Positions 23,125-35,078 of a stretch of 64,000 bases of DNA are shown one piece after another; positions within the stretch are counted from its first letter, which is position 1; every line of letters begins with the position of its first letter. This DNA comes from Magicicada septendecula. Lineage: Eukaryota; Arthropoda; Insecta; Hemiptera; Cicadidae. Made by a program: the position numbers and the translations under genes. The stretch is taken from assembly GCA_034769895.1 (NCBI GenBank), contig CM068372.1, positions 372,391,258 through 372,455,257 of the forward strand, written 5' to 3'. The notes beneath the pieces were generated by a model, which saw nothing but the letters and a program-made list of their open reading frames with translations, had not been told where the DNA came from and did no database searches.

Positions 23125-24368
23125 TGTAATGGGACAAAATTGGCAGAACCATTTTTATTTAATAATTTTCAGTAATTCTCAATGTATGTAGTAATTTTAT
23201 AAAACCTATTATTAGAGATGGGTGGGAAGACATAACAAAGCATAGGTGAGTCACAGAACACACACATGGCTTACGGCGTAGAAAGAAACACCACGTGTTT
23301 TCAATGATACAACGAACTTCCGGGGCCAAGAAACAACTAGAATCTTCGATGCTTGTGGGCAGGAGACGGGTGGACATCCGCTTGAAACTAGGATAGCGTG
23401 ACCACGCCATCTCAGATCGCCCCCCAGTCGCCAGCTCACCTTCAAACAGTACGGTCACAGAGTAATAGTGTCGGGAGGCCTACGTGGGCAAGTACGGTAG
23501 GCCTGCCCCAAAGTTAGGTTTAAATAAAAAAAGTAATGAAGTATTAAAAACAATTTTAATAACACACCAGTTCAGCACACCTCATCAGACGGAACAGATG
23601 TAATTTAACCGTAGCCTCAGGTGTTTTTTTTTTTTTTTTTTTTTTGGTAGGCCGAAAATGTTAAAGTAGGCCTACCAAGGAGTGTATTGCGATGTAATAT
23701 AACAGTAAACAGTAGTAACAGTTTTTTAAAATGAGTATTGTGGTAGTTTAGTGAAGAAGGCTTGACCGACATAGTGCGCAACACCTGGGACCTTGTGCAG
23801 ATAAGTACAGTGCGAAAACAAGTTTTTTTGGCCAAAAGTTTATATAGTAAACATTAATAAATAAGAGCTCAATAAAAAGGGGGTTAAAAAGAGATGTAAA
23901 GAGATTGAGAGAAAAAGGGGAGAAACAAAAAGTAAAAGAGAGAGTACTGATGTGTATATGAAAATTTGCTTATGTAATTTTATGTTTTATAATTGTTTAT
24001 AGTATCATATAAAAAGAAAGTAAGAAAAACAGAAAGAATTTAATTTTTGATTAAAATAAATAAGATTGGTTATTAGCATAAATATGTGTTAAGTGTAATT
24101 ATTACACCTAATTACCAAAAGCTGTTTTCTGTGCCAAAAAACTCGCCTAAACGAACCTGTGAGTAATGAATTAGGGAAATAAATTATTATCTAAATTATT
24201 GAATGGGAAGAGTATAACGGTTTCGATACTGAACCATAAAATATCGTGGCGACCTTGTACAACAATTCGGGATCTTCTGGTTTTGATAATAAGGTAAGTC
24301 GTAAGTAAGTTCGTCAGAATCAGGGGTAAGTAAAGTATTTCCTATTTTATTCTAATTGTATAGTTACA
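23125..24368 (+). mobile_element. 5' LTR of LTR retroelement A
   Basis: The LTR is 1244 bp, starts TGTAATGGG and ends TTACA. The partner is at 35357-36599. The 4-bp target duplication TTAT flanks the whole element (23121-23124 and 36600-36603). The two LTRs differ at several per cent of positions by eye. A strong splice-donor-like AATAAG/GTAAGT lies near the 3' end of the LTR (24294). Confidence 0.9.
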
Positions 24369-24370
24369 AT

Positions 24371-24388
24371 TGGCGACCCTGCCAGGAT
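24371..24388 (+). other. Primer-binding site of element A
   Basis: TGGCGACCCTGCCAGGAT lies two bases after the LTR. It starts with the TGG that pairs with a tRNA CCA end. The tRNA might be an arginine type, as in some insect elements, but I cannot confirm it. Confidence 0.65.
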
Positions 24389-24581
24389 ACTTGTATAATT
24401 TTCATACGAGTTAGGCCTGTTTGACGCACGGAAATAGGGTTCGTTACGGCGTTCTTTTTGAATAATTCGTATAGGTTATAAGGTGTTTATAGTAGCGCAT
24501 TGTTTAAATTGTTTTTCTTATATAAAATTTCATTTATATTAGTATTTAATTATATTAATTATTTAATTACAAATAATTAAA

Positions 24582-25221
24582 ATGGAACATAATGAGAATG
24601 AAGTTAGTCTTGACTGACTCAGCTATAATGAGTGATTCTGGAATACATTCAGGTCCATTGTCAACAAAAGATAGTAGTAAATCTAATAATGAAATGATGA
24701 ATTTTTTGTGTAAAATCCTGAGTAATATTGATAAACGTCTTTATGAGTTCATTGATTCACTAAAACAAATGCTTGAGAAAATGAAAGTGTGGAAAAAAGA
24801 CAGGTAAAGGTAATGAGAATAAAAATAAACTAAATGAGGTAATAGAGAACAAGGTAAGCGATCCTGATAGTGGACGAAATAATGATGATAATTTGACAAA
24901 CAATGCTGATAGTTTAAGTGCAAATCACGTGATAAACGACAAGGTAAGTGATGTTGTTAATACAAGTGAAAATAATAGTGATATGATGAATAATAATAAT
25001 GATGTAATTGAAAATGTGGTATAAGAGAGTGATACATTGAATAATAGTAGTGATAATGAGAGTATAGAAGGAGTAGAGGTTAATGAGGGGGTAATAGTTG
25101 TAGATGAGATGGAGAGAGAGTGTAAGGAGAGTTTAAGTGAGTATGGTGGGCGTAGGACAAATTTTCCCAGTGGTATAAGTGGAGTAAAGACTCCACAAGT
25201 GTTGTTGGAGGACTAAGGTTC
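24582..25221 (+). pseudogene. Coiled-coil ORF of element A, degraded and cut by hAT
   Basis: Starting at ATG 24582, frame pieces read MEHNENEVSL, MSDSGIHSG, and ILSNIDKRLYEFIDSLKQML. A long Asn/Asp/Ser-rich stretch follows, then EMERECKESLSEYGGRRTNF. The order matches the intact ORF of element B (31587-30559) and that of element C (43691): an N-terminal acidic part, a short coiled coil, an Asn-rich linker, and an E-ER-W/Y-K/R-E-N motif. Frameshifts and stops break it, and the hAT insertion at 25230 removes the rest. No gag zinc knuckle, protease or polymerase is visible. Confidence 0.7.
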
Positions 25222-26308
25222 CTCTAGAGCAGTGGTTCTCAACCTTTTTTTGTTCACGGCACACTATCCTATGTAGTGAGTTCCTGCGCTGCACTAACGT
25301 ACAAGTTGGCAACAATGCGAGAGGGGACTGACTAACATACGAGTTGGCAACAATGCAAGAGCCTCAGTCTAGCACGCACACAGCTTGCCTTCACCAGTCA
25401 GTTGTTTGTAGGCTTGCAGTCGTAACGCTATTTTGTCCGTGTTCTGGCATATTTTGAGGTTGATTTTTAGTTTCACACGTGTTATATGCGTTATTGTGTT
25501 AATTTTGATTTTTTTTTAATCTAACTTTAGTATGGATAAGTTTTTGATTAAAAAGAGAAAAGTTGAAGATGAGTCAGTGACAGAATCATTTAACAGTAAC
25601 AAAAGTGAGAACGAACCGATTCCAAGTGTAAGTGTCGTGAAAGCAGTACAGGGGGGCGTAGAACCATTAGTAGGTACTGGAACAGTCCGTAAGTACCAAG
25701 ATAGTTATTTAAACTTTGGATTTACATTCAGTGGACCTGAAAACCGTCCTGCACCAGAATGTGTCGTGTGTGGAGAAAAACTAAGCAACAAATCTATGGT
25801 CCCTAGTAAATTGAAAAGACATTTGAATACCAAACATAGTCACTTATCTGGGAAAGATAAGAACTGTTTTAGCCGATTGTTGTCATCAGAAGAAAAGCAA
25901 GCAAAAGCTATGGTACGGAGAGCAACTATTTCTGAAACAGCATAAGTGGCCAGTTATAAAGTTGCCGAAATAGTAACAAAAAAATGCAGCCCCACACTAT
26001 CACAGAGGATTTAATTTTACCTGCCTGCAAGGAAATAGTGAAATCGATGTTAGGTGACGGCGCCGAGAAGGAAATATCTTGGTTTCATTGTCAAACGATA
26101 CTATTTCTCGGCGGTTTGATATGTCTTCAGATATCCAGTGCCATGTACATGAAAAGCTAAGCGACGGTCGAGTATTTTCACTACAGCTCGATGAGTCAAC
26201 TGATATAAGTAAGAAATGTCAATTACTGAGTTACATCAGATTTGTTGATGAGGAATCGATTATTGAACAATTCCTTTCATGTACTGAATTGCCCTCACCG
26301 TCAACCGG

Positions 26309-27514
26309 TGTTATGTTTTATTACTCTTGATAATAATAAACTAAATATAATGTGATTGATTTTCGAATTCATTAAAGTTTTACTATCTACTTTTGTCAGG
26401 CGCCATCTTGCCTTACCAACTGCAAGAAAAATTTTACCAAGGTTCGAATCAGCGAACTAGGAGAACAGAATGTGGTTGCTGAAATAATAACAATCATTTA
26501 TGTTCATCAATAATTAAATGTTATTAATACTTTATTATTATTATTCATATTTCATATTAATAAAATCATAACAGACAAAATTTGTTCGTGAATAATAGTT
26601 GTTAATTACCTTGAATCTCTTTTAATTTACTTACTCGCAATACAATAACGGATTCTTGAAATACATTTATTAAGCATTATAATGGGAACGCAAACCAGCC
26701 TTCTTATTACTATAAACTATAGTAAAACTATATTCTCACATACACACACAACACACACAAAGCTACTTTAGAGATCTCATTTTTAAATATTTTATACTTT
26801 CTCCAAAATTTATTTCCCCATTCTGCCAGTAATTTAAAAAAAAACCCTTATTAAAATCTCATTGATACATGGCTACTTAGCTGAATTTGAAGCCGATTAT
26901 TATTCCTGAAGCCGTCACATGGTTTTACGTGCGCACTTTACTTCACTTCATGATTATCGAACTGTTAGATTATAATGAAACTCTTAATTACACTTTTAAT
27001 ACGAGATTTTGATTTTAAGTTATGTTTTGAAATATAGTATTCACATTCTTTACTGTGCGGGCCCGCACTTACATTTCGAAACTTTATGTCATCCACTCGC
27101 GAGTGGTGATGGCGTTAGACTGGGCTGAGAAAAAGGCGCTGTTTTGTGAAGCGGCTGTTGTTGGATATTCAATTCTTATTGTCTTAGAGTTTGTATCACT
27201 CCGCCAGCAGACTACTTTCGTTACATGACCGCATTCCACGACAAGGTGCGTCTCTGACGTAATATGGTATGATGTTAGTTGCATAACTTGTTGACAGATT
27301 TTGTGTCACTGGAGCTGACCTTGGCACAATTTGCTGTCTGTTTTTACTGGTTTTACAAAATATTATCGAATAACCTTCACAGTCAATGCTGCCACTGTTG
27401 TTTTCGTTTCAAACAGGAAATTTACCTAAGTTTTTCCCTATTACTCAAAAATGTTATTTATTTATAAAAAAAAAAATACAAATTTCGTTATTTCCCCAAA
27501 ATAGGCCCGTTACA
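26309..27514 (-). mobile_element. 3' LTR of LTR retroelement B (minus strand)
   Basis: This 1206-bp direct repeat partners 31822-33024, with fewer than about ten differences by eye. On its own strand it starts TGTAACGGGCC and ends AACATAACA. The 4-bp duplication CCGG (26305-26308 and 33025-33028) flanks element B inside the hAT transposase gene. Confidence 0.93.
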
Positions 27515-27523
27515 ATACCCCCT

Positions 27524-27563
27524 CAATGAGATATTTTATGCCGAAGCATAAAAAATCTCATTG
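27524..27563 (-). ncRNA. Stem-loop next to the polypurine tract of element B
   Basis: On the minus strand, an 18-nt arm CAATGAGATTTTTTATGC, the loop TTCG, and an 18-nt arm pair with one mismatch. It is followed by AGGGGGTAT and then the LTR. Equivalent structures with different bases but preserved pairing occur in elements A and C. Confidence 0.8.
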
Positions 27564-27654
27564 ACACATTCATACTTGCTAAAGGGATCAGCCAGGATAT
27601 GTCGCCACAACCCCCTGTACGGTTTACAAAAAAAAAAAAATATAATCAACTCAC

Positions 27655-27801
27655 CCTTGGTCCGGTGACTGTGACCGCATCTGCATGACAATACTGGACT
27701 TCTCTCTCGAGATCCCAACACCGTAGAGTCAGACAGATACTTAACGCCCCTGCTCTGACGCGCTGGCCAGCTCAGGTCCGCCGCCACAGCATCACCAAAC
27801 A
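27655..27801 (-). other. Conserved exon-like block of element B (147 bp)
   Basis: On the minus strand the block follows a TTGTTTCAG acceptor-like site and ends at AAGG/GTGAGT. It shares AAGTCCAGTA, GTCATGCAG and flanking words with blocks of 151 bp in element A and 145 bp in element C at the same relative place. It is open in one frame in A and B but not in C. Confidence 0.6.
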
Positions 27802-30558
27802 CTGAAACAACAATCAAAATATCAAATAGTGGCCTTATACAACACCATATCCCCAACTGATCTGTTTCCCCCTAGCGGTGCTGGTTTGCGCTAAGAAGCA
27901 CTGGTTTTGTTTTACTTACTTATTTCTAACATATCAAAATACCCAACAACATAACATAAGAAAACATAGTACATTAATAATTCACACTGTTATCATTATC
28001 TAAAAATAAACATGTATTTAAAATTTACACATTTTACATCATTAAGTTTGCATATAAAATCAGAAAATTACCTTTTAATCTCAATTTAACTTTTATTAAT
28101 TCGTTTCTCAACAATTTTTTTTTTTTTTTTTTTTTTTCATAACATTGCAATCATTATTCCATTTCATTCCTTTGGGTGATTCTACGTTACTCATTATAAT
28201 TCACATTATCAACTTGGCATTTACTCATAATCTTACCCCTGTTATTACTCTAACGCTCCCTTACAAAATCTTTAACTAGTATGACACCCCACTATCAAAA
28301 AATCTACTAACCCTTCTCTACCTCTAACTACTTACTACTTTAACCCAATTCGCCACCTTCTCTCTATATATAAAAAAAATACTCTCTAACCCTTTGTACA
28401 TAGGATAAGTGTTTCCCCCCCCAAAAAAAGCTCAATTCCCGTTCTCTGGTTCCTGGATTCTACCTAAGGCAACCCCGTCTCCACTAAAACTATACCAAAT
28501 CCCGTCCCAACCCTTATGTTGCGGACTCCCACACTACACTACCCCTACTACAAAATTGCCATCCCCAAAATCTCAATCTCATTACCTCACTACAATTACA
28601 ACAAAATAACATCAACAAAATAAACAATATATCGCTCCAAATTCTACATAAATTCTCCATAACTACTGTGTCTCCACTTATACTTCTCAAAATTCTATAA
28701 CATACATTAATCAAAACAACATTGCATTATTTTCATCTCTACTATTTCTTTAACTCTGACTTCAATTTGGACAGATCTATATGTCCCACAAAATTCAACT
28801 TGAACTGACTCAAACATTTTATTCAAACAATTACTATCACCCACTTCTATCTTTTGCAACCCATTGAAAATTTTACCTATCACAACTATTTTTCATTTTA
28901 TTTTAAAATCTATAAACACATTGAAAACATATTATCATATTTTTATAATTCTTATTCCTAACATACTAAATGCAATTAACACACTAAGACATAATAAACA
29001 CATTATAGGAAGTATTTAGTGCATCTATTTTTCAAATTCAAACAAAATTATTGAGTAGCAAATCATCATTATTAATTAAAATATAGCAAATTTTTAATAC
29101 GTTATCCATCTGGATAACCTCCTAGCCACACACACTATGACCCCCCCCTGGACTGTGGCGTCCAGTTGCGTCCACAAGGACTGAGGTTTTGGAGGAATGT
29201 TACATCTCCGTGTCCTTGCTTCTGCGTTACATTTGAAAATGTATAGATATCATCATATCTTTGTTTATAATTATGCGCCCCTAATACGGTTCTACCACCT
29301 GTCTATGCTACCCCCAAGCGGGCAGAGTGGCAGCCGCTGTTCCATAGTTTGGTGATTCCCCTGATTTCACCCCCCATCAATTTCAAAATACACCTTTACA
29401 ACGATAACAGCTATGGCCAGTTAAGGCAGAACGTGACGCAATGAGCCCCAACCATAGCTGTTAAAGCTAAACCAATTCCACGGTCAGGGTTCGGTGAGGC
29501 CGTGACCGCCCGAAAATTTGGGGAATCACAAGTAAAATATCTTTTGTAACATTAAATTTAAGAATTTATATTTAAATGACATTATTAGATTGGATGGTGT
29601 TTTACCCTCCTTCCTATGTAAGCTTACATATCATTGACATAAAATATTGAATACAAAATTTACAACCTCCCACCATGGCAGTTCCACACTACACTGTTAT
29701 GTCACTTCATTGAGCACCAAACTACCCCCCAAAATTATCCCCACATCTTGTATAATACATTACATAACATAATACACAAATAGAACTCAACCTGGATTAT
29801 TAGCATACATTTAAACAAACAATTTTTCCTTTTAAGTAATTTATATAAAAATTTATAAACATTATTATTTAAAATTTTTCATTAACTCTTTTTATTTATC
29901 ATCATTTCGTTATTTATCCTATGTTGCCATTAGATTTTCAAAATTTCTAAATTTATTATTAATCTTTATTTTTAGCCATTAAGTCATTCCACAAAATAAA
30001 CCATTTAACATTTATTAATTTATTAATTATTATTAAATTGAATCTCATCAAACAATTTAAATACCTTATAAAATTCAAACACGTAACATTCAATCACAAT
30101 ATCTAAACATTTCTAATTATTTACTTCAATTGATTATTAAAATAACATATTTCAATTATTATCAACATTCTACCAACCATTAATTATTGTCTTCATAATT
30201 ATTGTAATATTTAATTAAAATGCAAAATATTAATAATATTATTATTATTAACACAACATTTTCTAATACATATACACATTACTTACCTAACATTTCATAA
30301 TACACACACATGAATTCCCTACATTATATTTACAAAGTATACGTCAATAACTGGTCCATTTTTTCCCACTTCACATGTCCAAATCAGCAAGGTCATTACC
30401 AAAATTTACAGTATTCAAAATGTCTATTCACTGATATCTAGTTCAGCCTCCATCGTCATATAAATACCTAATATATTTATAACACACATCATTTTTATCC
30501 ACATACCAGTTGTTATAATTATTATTATCATAATAACCTATCAACTCTATTTCATCCA
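27802..30558 (-). mobile_element. Non-coding internal region of element B
   Basis: This region lies between the single ORF and the exon-like block. It is very AT-rich, and I find no protease, reverse transcriptase, RNase H or integrase motif in any frame. Confidence 0.6.
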
Positions 30559-31587
30559 TTATACCATTATAATCTTGTCACCATAAGTTATGATTGTCCA
30601 GTCTGTATCAGTATTGTTTTTTAACGTCAGGTAATTTGTTTTCTCATCGGGTAAGTCATTATCATTTATAAAAATATTCTCAAAATAATTCACCACTACT
30701 ACTCTTTCTCTCAATTCATCATAATTTCTTTTTAACTCATATAATTCTATTTCTCTCTCAATGCACAAATCTCTCTCTTCACAATACCACATCACACTCT
30801 CATAATTATTACAGACAGAGGGTACAACATTATACAACATCAATTCATTTACCAATAAGGGTCTCTTGCCCTGCAACAACAACATTAAATCATCATCATC
30901 ATTATAAACAATAAGGGGAAAATTTGCCCTCTGTCCCCATTCAACTACAACATTATTTTTCCACTCTCTCTCTACTTCATAAACACTCATTAACATCTCA
31001 TAATCACTACATTCTGCAATTTCATTAGTACTATTTTTGATTATATTTTCATCATTGGTATCTCCCTTATTCTTTACCCCCACTGTACTCTTAGAATGGT
31101 AATCAACATCATAGTCTTCACTATTTAATACTACATTTTCTACTATTTTATCATTTTTACTATCTGTCATACTTAAAACATTGTCGCCTAACTTCTCAAC
31201 ACTCTGTTCTAATTTATTCAGATTATTTACTATTGCTTCATTATTATTTTTAAAACATTTATTCATTTCTTTAATTTCATATTTCAACTCGTCTTTCTGT
31301 TCATCTAATTTGTTATAGATTTGGTTTTTTAATTCATCCAAACTATTCTTTTGAACATCGAATTTACTGTTCTGAATATCAAATTTATTGTTAATGAGTT
31401 TAAATAAATCGTGTAATGATAATTCTTTTTCTCTGGTATTTATTTTATTTGGTATGGGAGTAGAAATCGCTCCCGGCGAACTAATTACAGAGATCCCCAC
31501 ATTTTGCTCGTCTATTGACCCCGCTTCTGTTTGTATACCAGAGTCAGTCTGATTGTCAGAGAGGCTGATCTCACTATTATCTGCCAT
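30559..31587 (-). CDS. Sole ORF of LTR element B, Asn-rich coiled-coil protein
   Basis: An intact frame of 342 codons starts at ATG 31587, about 235 nt after the LTR. Residues 1-45 are acidic and Ser/Thr-rich (SDNQTDSGIQTE). Residues 55-125 form a heptad-like, Lys/Asn/Leu-rich coiled coil (LHDLFKLINNKFDIQNSKFD, then ELKNQIYNKLDEQKDELKYE). An Asn/Asp linker follows, then a C-terminal part with YEVEREWKNN and ERDLCIEREIELYELKRNYD. Related frames occur in elements A and C, in the same position and with no other gene. Coiled-coil regions occur in gag proteins, so a structural, RNA-packaging role is a guess. I do not recognise the family. Confidence 0.75.
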   Translation of the reverse strand: MADNSEISLSDNQTDSGIQTEAGSIDEQNVGISVISSPGAISTPIPNKINTREKELSLHDLFKLINNKFDIQNSKFDVQKNSLDELKNQIYNKLDEQKDELKYEIKEMNKCFKNNNEAIVNNLNKLEQSVEKLGDNVLSMTDSKNDKIVENVVLNSEDYDVDYHSKSTVGVKNKGDTNDENIIKNSTNEIAECSDYEMLMSVYEVEREWKNNVVVEWGQRANFPLIVYNDDDDLMLLLQGKRPLLVNELMLYNVVPSVCNNYESVMWYCEERDLCIEREIELYELKRNYDELRERVVVVNYFENIFINDNDLPDEKTNYLTLKNNTDTDWTIITYGDKIIMV

Positions 31588-31800
31588 TTTTTGTAAAATC
31601 TTTTAGATATAAATTTCTTTATAAAATATTATCATAGGTAACACATACTTACTAACAAGAATATTTTACTCACCCATATTACAAAACATAACCTTTTACG
31701 TCTATTTTACGTATGCATAAAAATTTTATTTTCTACTTCAAACAATCATTCTGTTCTCCCCGTAGGCCGTATTTTATATAAATTTATTTATATAAAATTG

Positions 31801-31820
31801 TCCCTGTTCGCAGGCAGCCA
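31801..31820 (-). other. Primer-binding-like site of element B
   Basis: Read on the minus strand it is TGGCTGCCTGCGAACAGGGA, one base after the LTR. The TGG start and the GAACAGGGA end resemble a lysine-tRNA primer site, with extra bases between. The tRNA match is uncertain. Confidence 0.5.
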
Positions 31821-31821
31821 T

Positions 31822-33024
31822 TGTTATGTTTTATTACTCTTGATAATAATAAACTAAATATAATGTGATTGATTTTCGAATTCATTAAAGTTTTACTATC
31901 TACTTTTGTCGGGCGCCATCTTGCCTTACCAACTGCAAGAAAAATTTTACCAAGGTTCGAATCAGCGAACTAGGAGAACAGAATGTGGTTGCTGAAATAA
32001 TAACAATCATTTATGTTCATCAATAATTAAATGTTATTAATACTTTATTATTATTCATATTTCATATTAATAAAATCATAACAGACAAAATTTGTTCGTG
32101 AATAATAGTTGTTAATTACCTTGAATCTCTTTTAATTTACTTACTCGCAATACAATAACGGATTCTTGAAATACATTTATTAAGCATTATAATGGGAACG
32201 CAAACCAGCCTTCTTATTACTATAAACTATAGTAAAACTATATTCTCACATACACACACAACACACACAAAGCTACTTTAGAGATCTCATTTTTAAATAT
32301 TTTATACTTTCTCCAAAATTTATTTCCCCATTCTGCCAGTAATTTAAAAAAAAACCCTTATTAAAATCTCATTGATACATGGCTACTTAGCTGAATTTGA
32401 AGCCGATTATTATTCCTGAAGCCGTCACATGGTTTTACGTGCGCACTTTACTTCACTTCATGATTATCAAACTGTTAGATTATAATGAAACTGTTAATTA
32501 CACTTTTAATACGAGATTTTGATTTTAAGTTATGTTTTGAAATATAGTATTCACATTCTTTACTGTGCGGGCCCGCACTTACATTTCGAAACTTTATGTC
32601 ATCCACTCGCGAGTGGTGATGGCGTTAGACTGGGCTGAGAAAAAGGCGCTATTTTGTGAAGCGGCTGTTGTTGGATATTCAATTCTTATTGTCTTAGAGT
32701 TTGTATCACTCCGCCAGCAGACTACTTTCGTTACATGACCGCATTCCACGACAAGGTGCGTCTCTGACGTAATATGGTATGATGTTAGTTGCATAACTTG
32801 TTGACAGATTTTGTGCCACTGGAGCTGACCTTGGCACAATTTGCTGTCTGTTTTTACTGGTTTTACAAAATATTATCGAATAACCTTCACAGTCAATGCT
32901 GCCACTGTTGTTTTCATTTCAAACAGGAAATTTACCTAAGTTTTTCCCTATTACTCAAAAATGTTATTTATTTATAAAAAAAAAAATACAAGTTTCGTTA
33001 TTTCCCCAAAATAGGCCCGTTACA
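31822..33024 (-). mobile_element. 5' LTR of LTR retroelement B (minus strand)
   Basis: Partner of 26309-27514 and almost identical to it. The few differences include a 3-bp ATT length change near 32048. The near identity indicates a recent insertion. Confidence 0.93.
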
Positions 33025-34380
33025 CCGGAGCAGATGTGTATAATTCCATATCCAGCACCTTGGAACAAAATGAGCTGTCCTGGAAAATATGTCTTTCTGT
33101 TTGCACAGACGGTGCACCAGCAATGACTGGAAGATTCAAAGGATTTGTTGCAAGAGTGAAAGAGGATTTTCCGAGTGTAGGTTCAACACATTGCTTCATA
33201 CATCGTGAGGCTCTGATGGCGAAGACTATTCCAACAGAACTTAAAAGTGTTTTAGACTCAGTCGTTAACATGGTAAATTTCGTTAAGTCCAGGGCTCTTA
33301 AGACAAGACTCCTCAAACAAATGTGCCATGAAGTGGGATCTCGACATAACACTTTGGTTCTTCATACTGAGATCCGCTGGTTTTCAAAAGGTAAAGTCCT
33401 GGAGAGATTTTTTGAGCTGAGAAAAGAGTGTTTAGCGTCGAAAAGCCAGACTTTGCAGCTCAGTTAAACGACGAGGAGTGGTGTGCAGAGGTAGCCTACT
33501 TGGCTGATATTTTTTTCGCCATTTAAATTACCTAAATGAGAGTATGCAAGGAAAACATGTAAATGTGCTGACGTCAAGCGATAAACTCACCGGGTTCTTA
33601 AAAAAAATTAGAATGTGGAAATTACATGTGGAAAAGAAAAATCTTAAGATGTTTCCTCTGACTTTCGAGGTAGATCCACACGGGGACATAACATCCGAAC
33701 TCATTTTAAATCACCTCATGGCTCTTGAGAATAACATGGCACAATATTTTCCCTCCATCACTGTCGACAAGTATGACTGGGTAAGCGCAATCCTTATGCT
33801 GTGTCCCCAGAATCCACCACCGACCTTTCTCTGGAGAAAGAAGAGCAGCTCGCAGAACTTCAGACAGACCGAACACTTCAACTGAAATATGGTGAACTAC
33901 CACTTCTCAGGTTTTGGATGTTAGCGAAGAAAGAGTACCCAGTAATAGCAGTGGAAGCAGTTAATACCCTGTTACATTTTTCAACCACCTACTTGTGCGA
34001 ACTGGGCTTTTCAACACTAACAAACATAAAAAACAAGAAGCGCGAGAGACTTCTCTCAGTTGAACAGGAAATGCGTGTGTGTTTGTCTTCAATTCCATCA
34101 CGAATTGAACTTTTGTGTAAGAAGTGACAAGCTCAAGTTTCTCATTAATAAATCAAATCTTTTGTTGTAAGGCGTAAGCCAATAAATCCCCTATAAAATA
34201 CGTTTAAGTTCTTGAATATTATTCTCTTGTTCTTTTTTTTTAAATAAATATTGAGTGAAATTATTTTAATTACTTTTTCCAGCAATATCACAAAGTCTCA
34301 GAAGTTTCGCGGCACACCTAGCTAATCTCGCGGCACAGTAGTGTGCCGCGGCACACCCGTTGAGAACCACTGCTTTATAC

Positions 34381-35078
34381 ACTGTACTGGTTATTATTAA
34401 TCACATTGGTGTTATCACCATTATCACAGAGTGTTTATTACTTAGTGTTTATTTGTAATTCACTCCCTATTCATATCATGCACTCTTGGTTCACTTTGGT
34501 CTATGACTATTTTGAGTATTAGTCTATCTCTATTATATTTCATTTTTGTTATTATACTTTTCTGTATCGTTGTTTGTGTATTTTATTATTTGTTTATTTC
34601 ATCATTATTCTATACTTACTTAGCTAATATTACAACATTTTCTTTTGGTTTGTACTTTCTATATTCAATGGTACATTTAATTATATTTACTTTTCTTAGT
34701 TTTTTATTTCATGGGTTTATTTCATATAATTTGTCATTTGGCCAATCACTTGGGTTGGGTCATAGTCAGTTGTCTCGTATACGTTACAGTCATTCTAGTG
34801 CTACTTATTTAAAATTGTTAATTCTTCTTCTTTTATCTACCTTTAGCCGCATGCTTTTTACTTTATATTCTATGGTATATCTTCCCTTGTATTGGGCTGC
34901 TTTTGGTATCGTAACAATATATTGTAGAAGAATAAGGTTATATGTGTATTCAGATATGTAAGATAACAAATCAGTACTTTGATAAACACAAACCAGTACG
35001 TCTAGGAGGAACCTAAATCAGTCGAGGATATGGAATTATGAAAGACCATTTGTTAATGTTTTTACTTGATTGTTACAG
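34381..35078 (+). mobile_element. Internal region of element A after the hAT, non-coding
   Basis: A T-rich stretch. An open frame at 34503-34961 gives a 152-residue hydrophobic translation, but this is what T-rich DNA yields by chance, and nothing supports it. Confidence 0.5.

Larger units (their letters stand above)
25532..34127 (+). pseudogene. hAT transposase (BED finger type), broken
   Basis: The N-terminus from 25532 carries a BED-type zinc finger (CVVCGEKL, then KLKRHLNTKH). After a stop at 25945 and a frameshift, the catalytic part continues with FSLQLDESTDISKKCQLLSY near 26180. It is interrupted at 26308 by element B and resumes at 33029 with ICLSVCTDGAPAMTGRFKGF and CFIHREAL. The C-terminal hAT dimerisation segment LCELGFSTLTNIKNKKRERL ends at 34127. 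Further frameshifts lie near 33440 and 33800. The family resembles the ZBED/SCAND3-like hAT transposases common in animals. Confidence 0.9.
25230..34372 (+). mobile_element. hAT DNA transposon, interrupted by LTR element B
   Basis: The terminal inverted repeat CAGTGGTTCTCAAC at 25230 is matched at the other end (GTTGAGAACCACTG to 34372), a classic hAT end. Subterminal GGCACAC motifs recur. Without element B and its target duplication the hAT is about 2.42 kb. The expected 8-bp target duplication is imperfect (CTCTAGAG left, CTTTATAC right, 5 of 8). It lies inside element A. Confidence 0.9.

Noticed and set aside
34503-34961. 152-codon frame with a membrane-protein-like translation
   Set aside because: The DNA is T-rich, which produces Leu/Phe/Ile by chance. 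No homologue exists in elements B or C.
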